Position numbers and translations under genes: made by a program. Shown here piece after piece: positions 1-7,901 of a stretch of DNA of 49,020 nucleotides (within the stretch, counting starts at the first letter, position 1; each line of letters starts with the position of its first letter). The stretch is from positions 1 through 49,020 of the forward strand of contig CAISIK010000093.1 in assembly GCA_903885375.1 (NCBI GenBank), given 5' to 3'. The notes under the pieces are model-generated. The model was not told where the DNA came from, searched no databases, and was given only the letters and a program-made list of their open reading frames with translations. This DNA is from an uncultured Pseudomonadota bacterium. Lineage in GTDB: Bacteria; Myxococcota_A; UBA796; SXON01.

Positions 1-1056
1 CGCCGGTGCCGGCGCGACCCACGGCGCCGCCGCAGGGCCCGCCCCCCCGCCGCACACCGCCAGCGCCGCCTCGAGCGCCGCCGCGAGCTTCCGGGTGTCC
101 GCCCCGCGCCGCTCAGGGTCGGGTTCCAGCGCCGCGCGAAGCGCCCCGAGCAGCGGCGCCAGCACCGCCTCCACACGCCCCGCCGCCCCGGGCTCACCCG
201 CTGCGAGGAGGTCGGTGAGCTCGTTGCGGAGGCGGGCCTCGTCGCGCGGGGAGAGGGCCTCCATCTCGTCGAGCGCGAGCAGCTCCCGCAACGGGAGGGC
301 GCGCAGCTCGGCGAGGCGGGCGGAGCCCCCGGCGCCGGCGCTCTCCATGAGCTCGCGCCCTGGCGCCGTCAGCGGCCACGGGCCGCACACCGAGCGGGGC
401 TCCACGCCGGTGAGGCCCTCGTAGAGCACCACCGCGAGCGCATGGCCATCCACCGCGGGGTCGGCGGGCCGCTGCAGCCCCAGCACCACCTCTGGCGGGG
501 AGTAGCGGGGGGTGAAGCTGTCCGTGGGCTCCACATCGAGGGCGAGGTTCCCGGCGCGGGCGCCCCCGAGGTCGGCGAGCACCACGCGGAGCCCGGAAGG
601 CCCGGCCTCCACGAGGAAGTTGTCGGGCTTGAGGTCGAGGTGGAGCCGGGGCTGCCCGCGCGAGGGGCCGCTCTCGTGCAGCCGGCACACCGCCTCCACC
701 GCGAGGCGCAGGGCCTCCAGCCGGGTCCGGAGCGGCGGCGCCTGCTGGTGCATCCAGCTCCGCAGGCTGTGCTCGAACCAGGGCAGCACGACCCAGGGGC
801 GCCCGGCTTCGTCCTCCCCGCGGTCGTAGGGCACCGCCAGCCAGCCCGGAGCCGAAGCATCCCGCGCCACCACGGCGGCGAGCTGCTCCCGCTCGGCGCG
901 AAGGGCAGCGCGCGCGGGCTCGTCGACGTTGGCGAGCTTCAGCGCACCCGACTCGCCGCGCGGGCCGACCACCCGGAAGACCGTCGCCTGCCCGCCCGAC
1001 CGGCGTTCGCCCGTGGTGTGCCACCGCCCGAACGTCCTGCCCTCCCCTCCGCTCAC
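1..1056 (-). CDS. Protein kinase-like protein, C-terminus cut off by the window edge
   Basis: The leftward frame stays open to the window edge, so about 352 residues are visible and the end is missing. It shows a Gly-rich loop (GGQATVF, near residue 21), a Lys-containing strand (GALKLAN), a catalytic loop HLDLKPDN (near residue 137) and DLGGA in place of DFG. The HRD Arg is Leu, but the catalytic Asp, Lys and Asn remain, so it may be an active Hanks-type kinase or an atypical one. The chosen GTG overlaps the stop of the upstream cyclase gene by four bases (GTGA), which implies translational coupling. There is no membrane segment in the visible part. The substrate is unknown; its place next to a nucleotide cyclase suggests signalling. 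Confidence 0.75.
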   Translation of the reverse strand, partial: MSGGEGRTFGRWHTTGERRSGGQATVFRVVGPRGESGALKLANVDEPARAALRAEREQLAAVVARDASAPGWLAVPYDRGEDEAGRPWVVLPWFEHSLRSWMHQQAPPLRTRLEALRLAVEAVCRLHESGPSRGQPRLHLDLKPDNFLVEAGPSGLRVVLADLGGARAGNLALDVEPTDSFTPRYSPPEVVLGLQRPADPAVDGHALAVVLYEGLTGVEPRSVCGPWPLTAPGRELMESAGAGGSARLAELRALPLRELLALDEMEALSPRDEARLRNELTDLLAAGEPGAAGRVEAVLAPLLGALRAALEPDPERRGADTRKLAAALEAALAVCGGGAGPAAAPWVAPAPA

Positions 1057-2354
1057 GGCCGTTCCGCCTCGATCGCGTAGGCCGCCACACCCTCGGGACG
1101 ACCGCGGATGGCGAGCAACCCGAGGCTCCGGGGCTCACCCACGCCCTCCACTGCGCCGGCCACGCCAACCACGGCGGCCGACGCGAGGATGCCGGCGCCC
1201 ACCTCCGGAGCGAGCCCCTGCAGGCGGCTGGCCACGTTCACCGCATCGCCGATCACGGTGTACTGCATCCGGTCGTGGGAGCCGATGTTGCCCACCACGA
1301 CCTCGCCGTAGTGCACCCCGATGCTGTGTCGGAGCGCGGAGAGCCCGCGCTCGGCCCGCTCCGCATTGTGGCGGTCCAGCGCCCGCTGCATGGCCACGGC
1401 CGCCCGGAGCGCCCGCGAGGCGGAATCCGGGAGCGCAGAGGGCACCCCGAACACGGCCATGATGGAATCGCCGATGTACTTGTCGATCACGCCGCCCTCG
1501 GCGCGGATCGCCGCCACCATCACCTCGAGGTAGGCGTTGAGCTCGCCGATCAGCCGTTCTGCGGGGATCCGGGCCGCGTAGACCGTGAACCCCGCGAGGT
1601 CGCAGAACATCACCGCCACGGCCTGCCGGTGCCCTCCTGGCAGGGCGCCGCCCTCAGCGAGCGCCACCGCCGCCACCTCCTCCGACACGTACACGCCCAG
1701 CGTCTGGCGGGCGCGTTCGGCGTCGATCACCGCGGCGGCGGCATCGTGCACGAGCCGGCGCGAGCGGAGCGCCGTGGCGTCGGCGATGAACGCCGCGGTG
1801 AAGAAGGCCACCGTCCACAGCACCCAGGGCTCGAAGCCCGGTGGGGGCGTGCGCCCCACGAGGCGGTCGAGCGTGAGCAGGAAGGCCGCCGCGGCCACGT
1901 TGCACGCCACGCTCACGCGCACCAGCGGTCGACTCAGCCGCAGGCCGGAGGTGCAGATGCCGAGCACGAAGAAGGGCATCGTGGGGTGGAAGAACATGCC
2001 CTGGTACGTGGCGGGGGGGTCGAGCACGACTCCGATCGAGGCGCCGAAGGCCACGAAGGCGTCGAGCCCGAGTGAGGCGCTCAGCGCAGCGCGGGTGCCC
2101 CGCCCGGCCCGCATCTCCCGCAGCCCGGCGAAGCTGATCGCCGCGCCGAGGAGGAGCACGAACAACGCGGCCCAGCCCATCGGCCGGCTCGCGATCGCGG
2201 GGTGGAGCGCGAGGAAGACGCTCTCGTAGAGCACGCCGGCCGTGAGCACCACCAGCCGCACTGTGGCCAGCGACACCTCGCCCCGGAGCCGCGCCCGCTC
2301 GGCCACGCCGGCGAGCGTGCGATGCAGGCCGACGACCGGCGCCCTGGACTCCAT
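1053..2354 (-). CDS. Membrane-bound class III adenylate/guanylate cyclase
   Basis: This 433-residue protein has about five or six hydrophobic segments in its first 200 residues, followed by a class III nucleotide cyclase domain at about 235-425. The two metal-binding Asp motifs are visible (FCDLAGFT and YIGDSIMAVF), as are the base-contacting Lys (IDKYIGD) and the NVASRL motif with the transition-state Asn and Arg. All catalytic residues appear intact, so it should make a cyclic nucleotide; the Lys/Asp pair favours ATP as substrate. ATG at 2354 was chosen because it lies 8 bases after the permease stop. The membrane part has no recognisable sensor domain and may sense the membrane or the transported compound. 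It is probably co-transcribed with the permease and kinase. Confidence 0.85.
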   Translation of the reverse strand: MESRAPVVGLHRTLAGVAERARLRGEVSLATVRLVVLTAGVLYESVFLALHPAIASRPMGWAALFVLLLGAAISFAGLREMRAGRGTRAALSASLGLDAFVAFGASIGVVLDPPATYQGMFFHPTMPFFVLGICTSGLRLSRPLVRVSVACNVAAAAFLLTLDRLVGRTPPPGFEPWVLWTVAFFTAAFIADATALRSRRLVHDAAAAVIDAERARQTLGVYVSEEVAAVALAEGGALPGGHRQAVAVMFCDLAGFTVYAARIPAERLIGELNAYLEVMVAAIRAEGGVIDKYIGDSIMAVFGVPSALPDSASRALRAAVAMQRALDRHNAERAERGLSALRHSIGVHYGEVVVGNIGSHDRMQYTVIGDAVNVASRLQGLAPEVGAGILASAAVVGVAGAVEGVGEPRSLGLLAIRGRPEGVAAYAIEAERP

Positions 2355-2362
2355 CGGTTCCG

Positions 2363-3901
2363 TCAGCGCGCCCGCCCGCGCATCCCCAACGTGTAGGCCA
2401 CAAACGCGATCGTCACGCCGGTGAACCAACCGTAGGGGTAGATCGTGGTGAACAGTTCGGGCACGGCGGCGAGCACCTTCGTCTTCACGAGGAAGCCGGG
2501 CAGGTTCGGCGCCACGGCCAGCCCGAGCGCCATGAGCGCCACGGGGTTGAACGCGGGCCCGCTCTTGCCGGGGAGGAAGAGCGCGCGCACGTCGAGCTGC
2601 TGCTTCCGCACCACCCAGTAGTCGGCGATCATGATCGCCGCGACCGGACCGAGCAGCATGCCCACGCCACCGAGCCAGCCGCCCAGGTAGGTGGCGGGGT
2701 CGGCCATGAGCTTCCACGGCATCACCAGGATGCCGATCACCCCGGTGATGAGCCCGCCGGTCTGGAAGCTGATGTGCTTCGGCGCGAGGTTCGCGAAGTC
2801 GTTGGCCGGACCGACCACGTTGGCCGCGATGTTCACGGAGAGCGTGGCGATCACGATGCCGAGGACGGCGATCACCGCCACGACCGCGCGCGCGGTGGCG
2901 CTGGCGATCAACGGCTCCGTCATTCCCGGGCCGGGGCCCGCGGAGGTCATGATGCCGAGCAGGTACTCGGGGTTCCAGAGGTCTTCGAGCTTGGCACCGG
3001 GGAGCACGGCGGACGAGGCGCTGGTGATGAGCAGGGCGAGCAGCGAGAAGCCGATCATCGTGGTCGGCAGGCCGAGCGCCTGCCCGACGATCTGCTCCCG
3101 CTGGCTGCGCCCGAAGCGGGTGAAGTCGGGGATGTTCAGCGAGAGCGTGCTCCAGAAGGCCACCATGCCCGTGACGCCCGGCACGAGAACGGGCCAGAAC
3201 TCCCCGAGCGTGGCGAACTGGGAGGGACGGGTGAGCAGCGGCCCGACGCCCCCGGCGCGGTTCATCACCCAGGCGAGCAGGCCCACCGCGAGGATGAGCA
3301 CGATGGGCGCGGCCCAGTTCTCGAAGATGCGGACGGCGTTCATGCCCCGGTAGATGATGAGGATGTTCAGCGCCCAGAAGAGCGCGAAGCCGATGGCGCT
3401 CGGCAGCGTGATCCCGGCGAAGGTCCAGCCACCACCAAGCAGCAGGAAGCCAGGCCAGAAGCTGGCCACGAAGGTCTTCACCGCCTCGCCGCCGATGAAC
3501 ACGTTGATGCCGAACCACCCGCACGCCACCAGCGCCCGGATGACCGTGGGCACCTTGGCGCCCTCCTGGCCGAAGCTCGCGCGCGCCAGCACCGGGAAGG
3601 TGATGCCGTAGCGGGTGCCGGGGTGCGCGTTGAGCAGGATGGGCACGAGCACGATGAGGTTGCCGAGCCCGATGACGAGCAGCGCCTGCCACCAGTTCAT
3701 CCCCTGCGCCATCAGCCCGCCTGCGAGCGTGTAGGTGGGGATGCAGTGGGCCATCGACACCCACAACGCCGTAAACGTGTAGGTGCCCCAGGTGCGGTAC
3801 TTCGGGGGGACGGGCGCGAGGTCGGCGTTGTAGAGGGGGCTCGCGGCCACGTCGGGCCCGAGGATGGCGAGCGCTTCGGCCTCGTAGGTGTTGTCGTGCA
3901 T
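2363..3901 (-). CDS. NCS1-family nucleobase/hydantoin/allantoin permease
   Basis: This 512-residue protein is made of about twelve hydrophobic segments and carries the N-terminal pattern of nucleobase:cation symporter-1 proteins (a PLYNADLAP-like stretch, then the first membrane helix with WVSMAHC). Family members import hydantoins, allantoin, uracil, cytosine or thiamine-type compounds with Na+ or H+. The exact substrate cannot be read from the sequence. Its neighbours, a PreA-like dehydrogenase 9 bases upstream and a divergent cytosine deaminase, favour a pyrimidine or hydantoin. The length matches Mhp1/PucI-type members better than the shorter CodB. The ATG has no clear Shine-Dalgarno sequence, so translation is probably coupled to the upstream gene. 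Confidence 0.88.
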   Translation of the reverse strand: MHDNTYEAEALAILGPDVAASPLYNADLAPVPPKYRTWGTYTFTALWVSMAHCIPTYTLAGGLMAQGMNWWQALLVIGLGNLIVLVPILLNAHPGTRYGITFPVLARASFGQEGAKVPTVIRALVACGWFGINVFIGGEAVKTFVASFWPGFLLLGGGWTFAGITLPSAIGFALFWALNILIIYRGMNAVRIFENWAAPIVLILAVGLLAWVMNRAGGVGPLLTRPSQFATLGEFWPVLVPGVTGMVAFWSTLSLNIPDFTRFGRSQREQIVGQALGLPTTMIGFSLLALLITSASSAVLPGAKLEDLWNPEYLLGIMTSAGPGPGMTEPLIASATARAVVAVIAVLGIVIATLSVNIAANVVGPANDFANLAPKHISFQTGGLITGVIGILVMPWKLMADPATYLGGWLGGVGMLLGPVAAIMIADYWVVRKQQLDVRALFLPGKSGPAFNPVALMALGLAVAPNLPGFLVKTKVLAAVPELFTTIYPYGWFTGVTIAFVAYTLGMRGRAR

Positions 3902-3910
3902 CGGGAGGGG

Positions 3911-5038
3911 CTAGTCCTTGCTCGAGACGAGCGCGCCGGCTTCGGCCACGAAGTCCTTCTTGCCCCACTCGGTGTCCCGGTTGGCGAGCTCGACTTCTTT
4001 CGCCCGCTTCTTCTCGGCGAGGAGCTCCACGAGGTGGTGGTGCGTGGTGAAATAGGGGAGCGACTGGCCCACGGCGGCCTGGAGGTTGCCGAAGCTGTGC
4101 TGCTCCAGGAAGGCGGCGAGGCCCTCGCCCAGCTCCGTGACCATGTCGAAGCCCTGCAGCATGGGGCCCGTGCAGCTCTGCACGGTGTTCGCGCCCATGA
4201 GGATGAACTCGATCGCGTCCACCGCGCTGGTCACGCCGCCGATGCCGGAGATGGAGAACCCGGGCTGGTCCATGGCGATCTCGCCCACCATGCGGAGCGC
4301 GATGGGCTTGACCGAGCGGTAGCTGTAGCCGCCGAAGGTGCTGTGGCCATCCACCGTGGGGGTGGGACGCAGCGTCTTGAGGTTGATGCCGATGGTGCTC
4401 AGGATGGTGTTGATCGCGGCCACGCCCGACGCACCGCCCTTCTTCGCGGCCCGCGCGGGAATCCGGATGTCGGTGATGTTGGGGGTCATCTTGGCCCACA
4501 CCGGCCGGCCGCCCGCCGCTTCGACCACCCAACGGGTGACCTCCTCCACCATCGCGGGGTTCTGGCCCATGGCCGCGCCCATGCCCGTTTCGGGGTGGCC
4601 GTGGGGGCAGGAGAAGTTCAGCTCCAGTGCATCGCAGCCCGCCGCGAGCGAACGCTCGGTGATCTCCTGCCAGCGCGCCTTCTCGAACTTCTCCATCACG
4701 GAGCCGATGAGGATGCGGTCGGGCCAGGCCTCCTTGACCTTCCGGAAGTCGGTCTCCCAGTCCTCGAAGGGCCGGTCGCTGATGAGCTCGATGTTCTGGA
4801 AGCCGATGGTGTCGCCCGAGGGGGAATTCAGCTTGCCGTAGCGCGGCTGCACGTTCACGACGGGGAGGTCGGACAGGCTCGTGGTCTTGGCCACGACCCC
4901 ACCCCAGCCGGCCGCGAACGCCTTGCCGATCACGGTGGCGTTGGTGCTCGGCGGGCCGCTGCCGATGACGAAGGGATTGGGGAACTTCATCCCGTCGACG
5001 ACAATGGCGAGGCTTCCGTTCGTGAGGACCGAGGACAT
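3911..5038 (-). CDS. preA: PreA-like dihydropyrimidine dehydrogenase (dihydroorotate dehydrogenase fold) without the ferredoxin domain
   Basis: This 375-residue FMN-type TIM-barrel protein resembles the catalytic part of bacterial PreA, which reduces uracil and thymine to dihydropyrimidines. Visible matches are KFPNPF near the N-terminus, WGGVVAKT, NFSCP with the catalytic Cys, AKMTPNITDI, AAINT, GYSYRSVKPIALR and SISGIGG. After about residue 320 it continues as a charged helical tail and lacks the two CxxCxxC [4Fe-4S] motifs that end E. coli PreA. No PreT-like flavoprotein gene is present in the window. It may therefore use another electron donor or act as a simple dihydropyrimidine oxidoreductase. 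A GGAG lies 8 bases before the ATG. It is probably co-transcribed with the permease. Confidence 0.85.
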   Translation of the reverse strand: MSSVLTNGSLAIVVDGMKFPNPFVIGSGPPSTNATVIGKAFAAGWGGVVAKTTSLSDLPVVNVQPRYGKLNSPSGDTIGFQNIELISDRPFEDWETDFRKVKEAWPDRILIGSVMEKFEKARWQEITERSLAAGCDALELNFSCPHGHPETGMGAAMGQNPAMVEEVTRWVVEAAGGRPVWAKMTPNITDIRIPARAAKKGGASGVAAINTILSTIGINLKTLRPTPTVDGHSTFGGYSYRSVKPIALRMVGEIAMDQPGFSISGIGGVTSAVDAIEFILMGANTVQSCTGPMLQGFDMVTELGEGLAAFLEQHSFGNLQAAVGQSLPYFTTHHHLVELLAEKKRAKEVELANRDTEWGKKDFVAEAGALVSSKD

Positions 5039-5095
5039 GGCTTTTGCTCCGAAGCGGGGAGGGTACCACGACTGCGGGAACGCGCGGCCGAGCCC

Positions 5096-5446
5096 CTATC
5101 GGGGGGGCCGCACCAACCCCAGCAGACCCGACCAGAAGGCCACCAGCGTGAGTCCCAGGGACTCGCGCAGCTCCTCGCTCCCACCGGCGTGCATCTGCCA
5201 GTCCGTGAGCGCCTCGCCGACCGGCACTTGCAGCGCCGTGTTCACCGTCACGCGCACCGCCCACGCGGCCGCCCCCACCGCCAGTGCCCACGCCAACGCG
5301 CGCGGCAGGACGCCGCGGTGCCAGAGCGCGCACACGCCCACCGCGGCGCCGTACAGCAGCATCCAGCGCACCGGATCGGGGTCGTTGACCTGCACCACCA
5401 CCGAGAACGTGAACAGCAGGCCGAAGAAGATGTTGGCTTGGCGCAC
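5096..5446 (-). CDS. TMEM220-family small membrane protein
   Basis: This small protein of about 116 residues has three hydrophobic segments and the hallmark QVNDPDPVRW near residue 22, typical of the TMEM220 family, whose function is unknown. The GTG start at 5446 was chosen because it lies 8 bases after the stop of the upstream dipeptidase gene and opens directly on the first membrane helix. A much longer frame is open upstream but lies antisense-like over the dipeptidase and has an Arg-rich composition, so it was not used. It is the second gene of the likely leftward operon. Confidence 0.75.
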   Translation of the reverse strand: MRQANIFFGLLFTFSVVVQVNDPDPVRWMLLYGAAVGVCALWHRGVLPRALAWALAVGAAAWAVRVTVNTALQVPVGEALTDWQMHAGGSEELRESLGLTLVAFWSGLLGLVRPPR

Positions 5447-5454
5447 GCCTGATC

Positions 5455-6675
5455 CTACTCCACCCCGGCCACCCGCCGGGCCTGCTCCCAGAGGGCGAGC
5501 AGCCGCTCCGCCGACGCCTCGAGTGGCGCACGATCGGAGCCGGCCGACGCCAGCGCGGCGAACATGGGCTCCACGAGATCGGCGCGGGCGAGCCCGCGGG
5601 TGTCGAACTCCGTGGCCTCCGCCGGGGCCGCCCCGCACCCCTGCGGCCCGAACTTCGGCCGAAGGTGGTCCACGCCGCCCTGGAAGTCGGAGCCCCAGGC
5701 GAGCGGGGCCCCGCCGAGCACACCGACAACGTGGTCCCAGTGGGCGCGGAAGTCGTCGATGGAGCCTCGACACGCCACGCGACCCGGCGCCGGGTTCGGC
5801 GGCATGTGCCCAAGGTTGGCGGTGAGGCCGGCGAGGCCGCCCGCGGCCGTGAACCGGCGCAGCTCCGCGTCGGTCATCGCGGTGGGATCGGCGCGTACGG
5901 CCGCGGCGGTGATGTGCGTCTGCACGGGCGCCACGCCCGCGCGTTCGAGGCGACCGAGCGCGTCGGAGAAGGCGGCGTGCGAGAGGTGGGCGAGGTCCAC
6001 CACGATGCCGGCGCGCACGAGCCAGTCCACGGCCTGCTCGCCGGCGGGGGTGAGGCCGCGGCGCCGGGGCGCGAACACGTCGTCGAGGCAGCCGGGCACG
6101 TTGAGCAGCGCGAGCGGGCCGGACTGGCACCAGGCGCCGCCGAACCGGTTGTCCGCGAGATGGACGGGGGTGATCACCGCCACGCCGCGCGCGGCCCAGC
6201 GCTGCGCATCGGCCTCGCTGTCGAGCGCCTTGGTGGCCCCTTCGATGCCGTGGAGGATCGCCTTGCGCCCGCTGCGCACGATGTCGCGCGCCTCGGCGGG
6301 GCTACCCGCCACCGCGAACCGGTCGGCGTGGGCGGCGGCCCATCCGTCCACGAACGTCAGCTGCCGCTCGATGTGCGCGGCCATCGACCGGCGCGACTCG
6401 AAGTCGGTCTTGAACGGGTTTGCATATGCCAGGCTCACCAGCACGGAGGGGCCCGGCGCCGCGAGCTCATCGGTCGTGAGCTGCGGCACGAGGCCGTGGG
6501 CGTGGGTGCGCCCCTCCGGCAGCGCCGCATCGGGACCCTTGCCGTACACCGGCACCGCGAGGTGCGCGCCGATGTGGATGTGGAGGTCGGCGTACCCGGC
6601 GATGGGCTCCGCTGCGGCGCGGCTGGAGAGCAGGAGCCCGCCGAGGAGGGCGAGGCAGGGCGCGAGGGACGTCAT
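5455..6675 (-). CDS. Exported M19-family (membrane dipeptidase-like) metallohydrolase
   Basis: This 406-residue protein starts with a signal peptide (cleavage probably after SSRAAA, near residue 22). The mature protein shows the metal site of peptidase family M19: an HxH motif in ADLHIHIG, a bridging Glu in LHGIEGA, VDLAHLSH and GSDFQGG. Family members hydrolyse dipeptides, D-amino-acid dipeptides or related amides outside the cytoplasm with two zinc ions. An insertion with several Cys follows the conserved Glu region. It is the first gene of the leftward operon and starts only 31 bases from the divergent cytosine deaminase. Its role in that operon is unclear; an amide substrate linked to nucleobase turnover is speculation. 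Confidence 0.82.
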   Translation of the reverse strand: MTSLAPCLALLGGLLLSSRAAAEPIAGYADLHIHIGAHLAVPVYGKGPDAALPEGRTHAHGLVPQLTTDELAAPGPSVLVSLAYANPFKTDFESRRSMAAHIERQLTFVDGWAAAHADRFAVAGSPAEARDIVRSGRKAILHGIEGATKALDSEADAQRWAARGVAVITPVHLADNRFGGAWCQSGPLALLNVPGCLDDVFAPRRRGLTPAGEQAVDWLVRAGIVVDLAHLSHAAFSDALGRLERAGVAPVQTHITAAAVRADPTAMTDAELRRFTAAGGLAGLTANLGHMPPNPAPGRVACRGSIDDFRAHWDHVVGVLGGAPLAWGSDFQGGVDHLRPKFGPQGCGAAPAEATEFDTRGLARADLVEPMFAALASAGSDRAPLEASAERLLALWEQARRVAGVE

Positions 6676-6706
6676 CGGATCACGCCGGCCCGTTAACCGC
6701 GGGGAC
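6676..6706. promoter_or_regulatory. Very short divergent intergenic gap between dipeptidase and cytosine deaminase genes
   Basis: Only 31 bases separate the two divergent start codons. This is too short for two standard promoters with leaders, so promoters must overlap the coding ends, or one gene starts further downstream, or transcripts are leaderless. No convincing -35/-10 pair is visible in it. Confidence 0.45.
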
Positions 6707-7858
6707 ATGTCCACCCTGTTCCGCGCGGCCCGCCTCGGCGACGCCACGGTCGACCTCCGCTGGCATGGTTCGGTCACCGCCCTCGCGCCCACCGGCAGCC
6801 TCGCCGCCCTCCCCGGCGAGGAGGTCGTCCACGGCGGCCTGCTCACGCCGCCCTTCGCCGAGCCGCACGTCCACCTCGACGCCGCCCTGCTCGGCGCCCG
6901 CGCCCCCAACGTGAGCGGCACCCTCCGCGAGGGCATCGCCAACTGGGCGGCGCTCCGACCGGCGCTCACCCGCGAGGACGTGCTCGACCGCGCCCGCGAG
7001 ACCCTCGGCCTCTACCGCTCCTGGGGCGTGCTCCGGTGGCGAACGCACGTGGACACCGGGAGCCGCGTCGCCGTCTCGGCGCTCCTGGAGCTGCGCGACG
7101 AGTTTCCCGCCCTTGAAGTGGTCGCCTTCCCGCAGGAAGGCATCCTGCGCTCCCCCCGCCAGCGCGCCGACTGGGAGTGGGCCGTGGAGGCGGGCTGTGA
7201 TGCCGTGGGCGCCATCCCCCACTTCGAGCTCACCACCGAGGCGGGCTGGGAGAGCGTGCGCCTCGCCTTCGCCCTCGCCCGGCGCCTCGGCCGCAAGGTG
7301 GACCTCCACTGCGACGAGACCGACGACCCCGGCTCGCGCAACCTCGAAGTCGCCTGCGCGGAGACGCTCGCCGGCGGCGTTCCGCACGTGGTGGCCGGGC
7401 ATTGCACGGCCATGCACAGCTACCCCGACCCCTACGCCGCGAAGGTGTGCGAGCTGGTGGCACGCTCCGGCGTGCAGGTGGTGGCCAACCCGCTCGACAA
7501 CGTGGTGCTCCAGGGCCGCTACGACGGCTACCCCAAGCGGCGCGGCCTCACCCGGGTGGACCAGCTCTGGGCCGCCGGCGCCACCGTGGGCATCGGCCAC
7601 GACTCGGTGATGGACCCCTGGTACCGCCTCGGCACCGCCAACCTGCTCGATGCCGCCTACATGCTCGTGCACGTGGGCCACCTCACGGGCGAGGCCGACA
7701 TGAAGCGTGTCGTGCGCACGCTCCACCACGAGAACCACCTCCCCTTCGGCACCCCGCCGGCAGTGACCGAAGGCGCGCGACAGCTCCTGCACTGGCCCGT
7801 CGCCGACGAGGTGGAGCTCCTCCGGGTGCGGCCCAGTCCGCGGGTGCTGGAGGGGTAG
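6707..7858 (+). CDS. codA: Cytosine deaminase-like amidohydrolase
   Basis: This 383-residue protein matches E. coli CodA motif by motif: EPHVHLD (metal ligands H54 and H56), HCDETDD (H201, E204), GHCTAMHSY (H232), ANPLDNVVLQGRYDGYPKRRG, GHDSVMDPWYRLGTAN (D299). Spacing between these residues follows CodA closely. The enzyme should convert cytosine (or a close cyclic amidine) to uracil and ammonia in the cytoplasm. The N-terminus and C-terminal strand region are shorter than in CodA (427 residues), mainly at the C-terminus. It faces away from the dipeptidase-PreA-permease operon, which fits a pathway cytosine to uracil to dihydrouracil. An isocytosine or creatinine deaminase activity cannot be excluded. 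Confidence 0.85.
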   Translation: MSTLFRAARLGDATVDLRWHGSVTALAPTGSLAALPGEEVVHGGLLTPPFAEPHVHLDAALLGARAPNVSGTLREGIANWAALRPALTREDVLDRARETLGLYRSWGVLRWRTHVDTGSRVAVSALLELRDEFPALEVVAFPQEGILRSPRQRADWEWAVEAGCDAVGAIPHFELTTEAGWESVRLAFALARRLGRKVDLHCDETDDPGSRNLEVACAETLAGGVPHVVAGHCTAMHSYPDPYAAKVCELVARSGVQVVANPLDNVVLQGRYDGYPKRRGLTRVDQLWAAGATVGIGHDSVMDPWYRLGTANLLDAAYMLVHVGHLTGEADMKRVVRTLHHENHLPFGTPPAVTEGARQLLHWPVADEVELLRVRPSPRVLEG

Positions 7859-7901
7859 GGAGGGAAAGCGGGCAACTCGGGGGGCCCCGGGGCCGGCTCG
7901 C

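Noticed and set aside
2774..5452. An 892-codon rightward frame antisense to the permease and PreA-like genes
   Set aside because: Composition is dominated by Arg, Gly, His and Val with no domain; the opposite strand has two clear enzyme/transport families.
1053..5813. A 1586-codon leftward open frame spanning the cyclase, permease and PreA-like genes
   Set aside because: Only the last 433 codons read as a protein (the cyclase). The rest is Arg/Gly/His/Pro-rich and overlaps well-supported genes in another frame on the same strand; high GC leaves such frames open.
7883..7894. GGCCCCGGGGCC palindrome between the deaminase and RIO kinase genes as a terminator
   Set aside because: A palindrome without loop or T tract in a very GC-rich gap is expected by chance.
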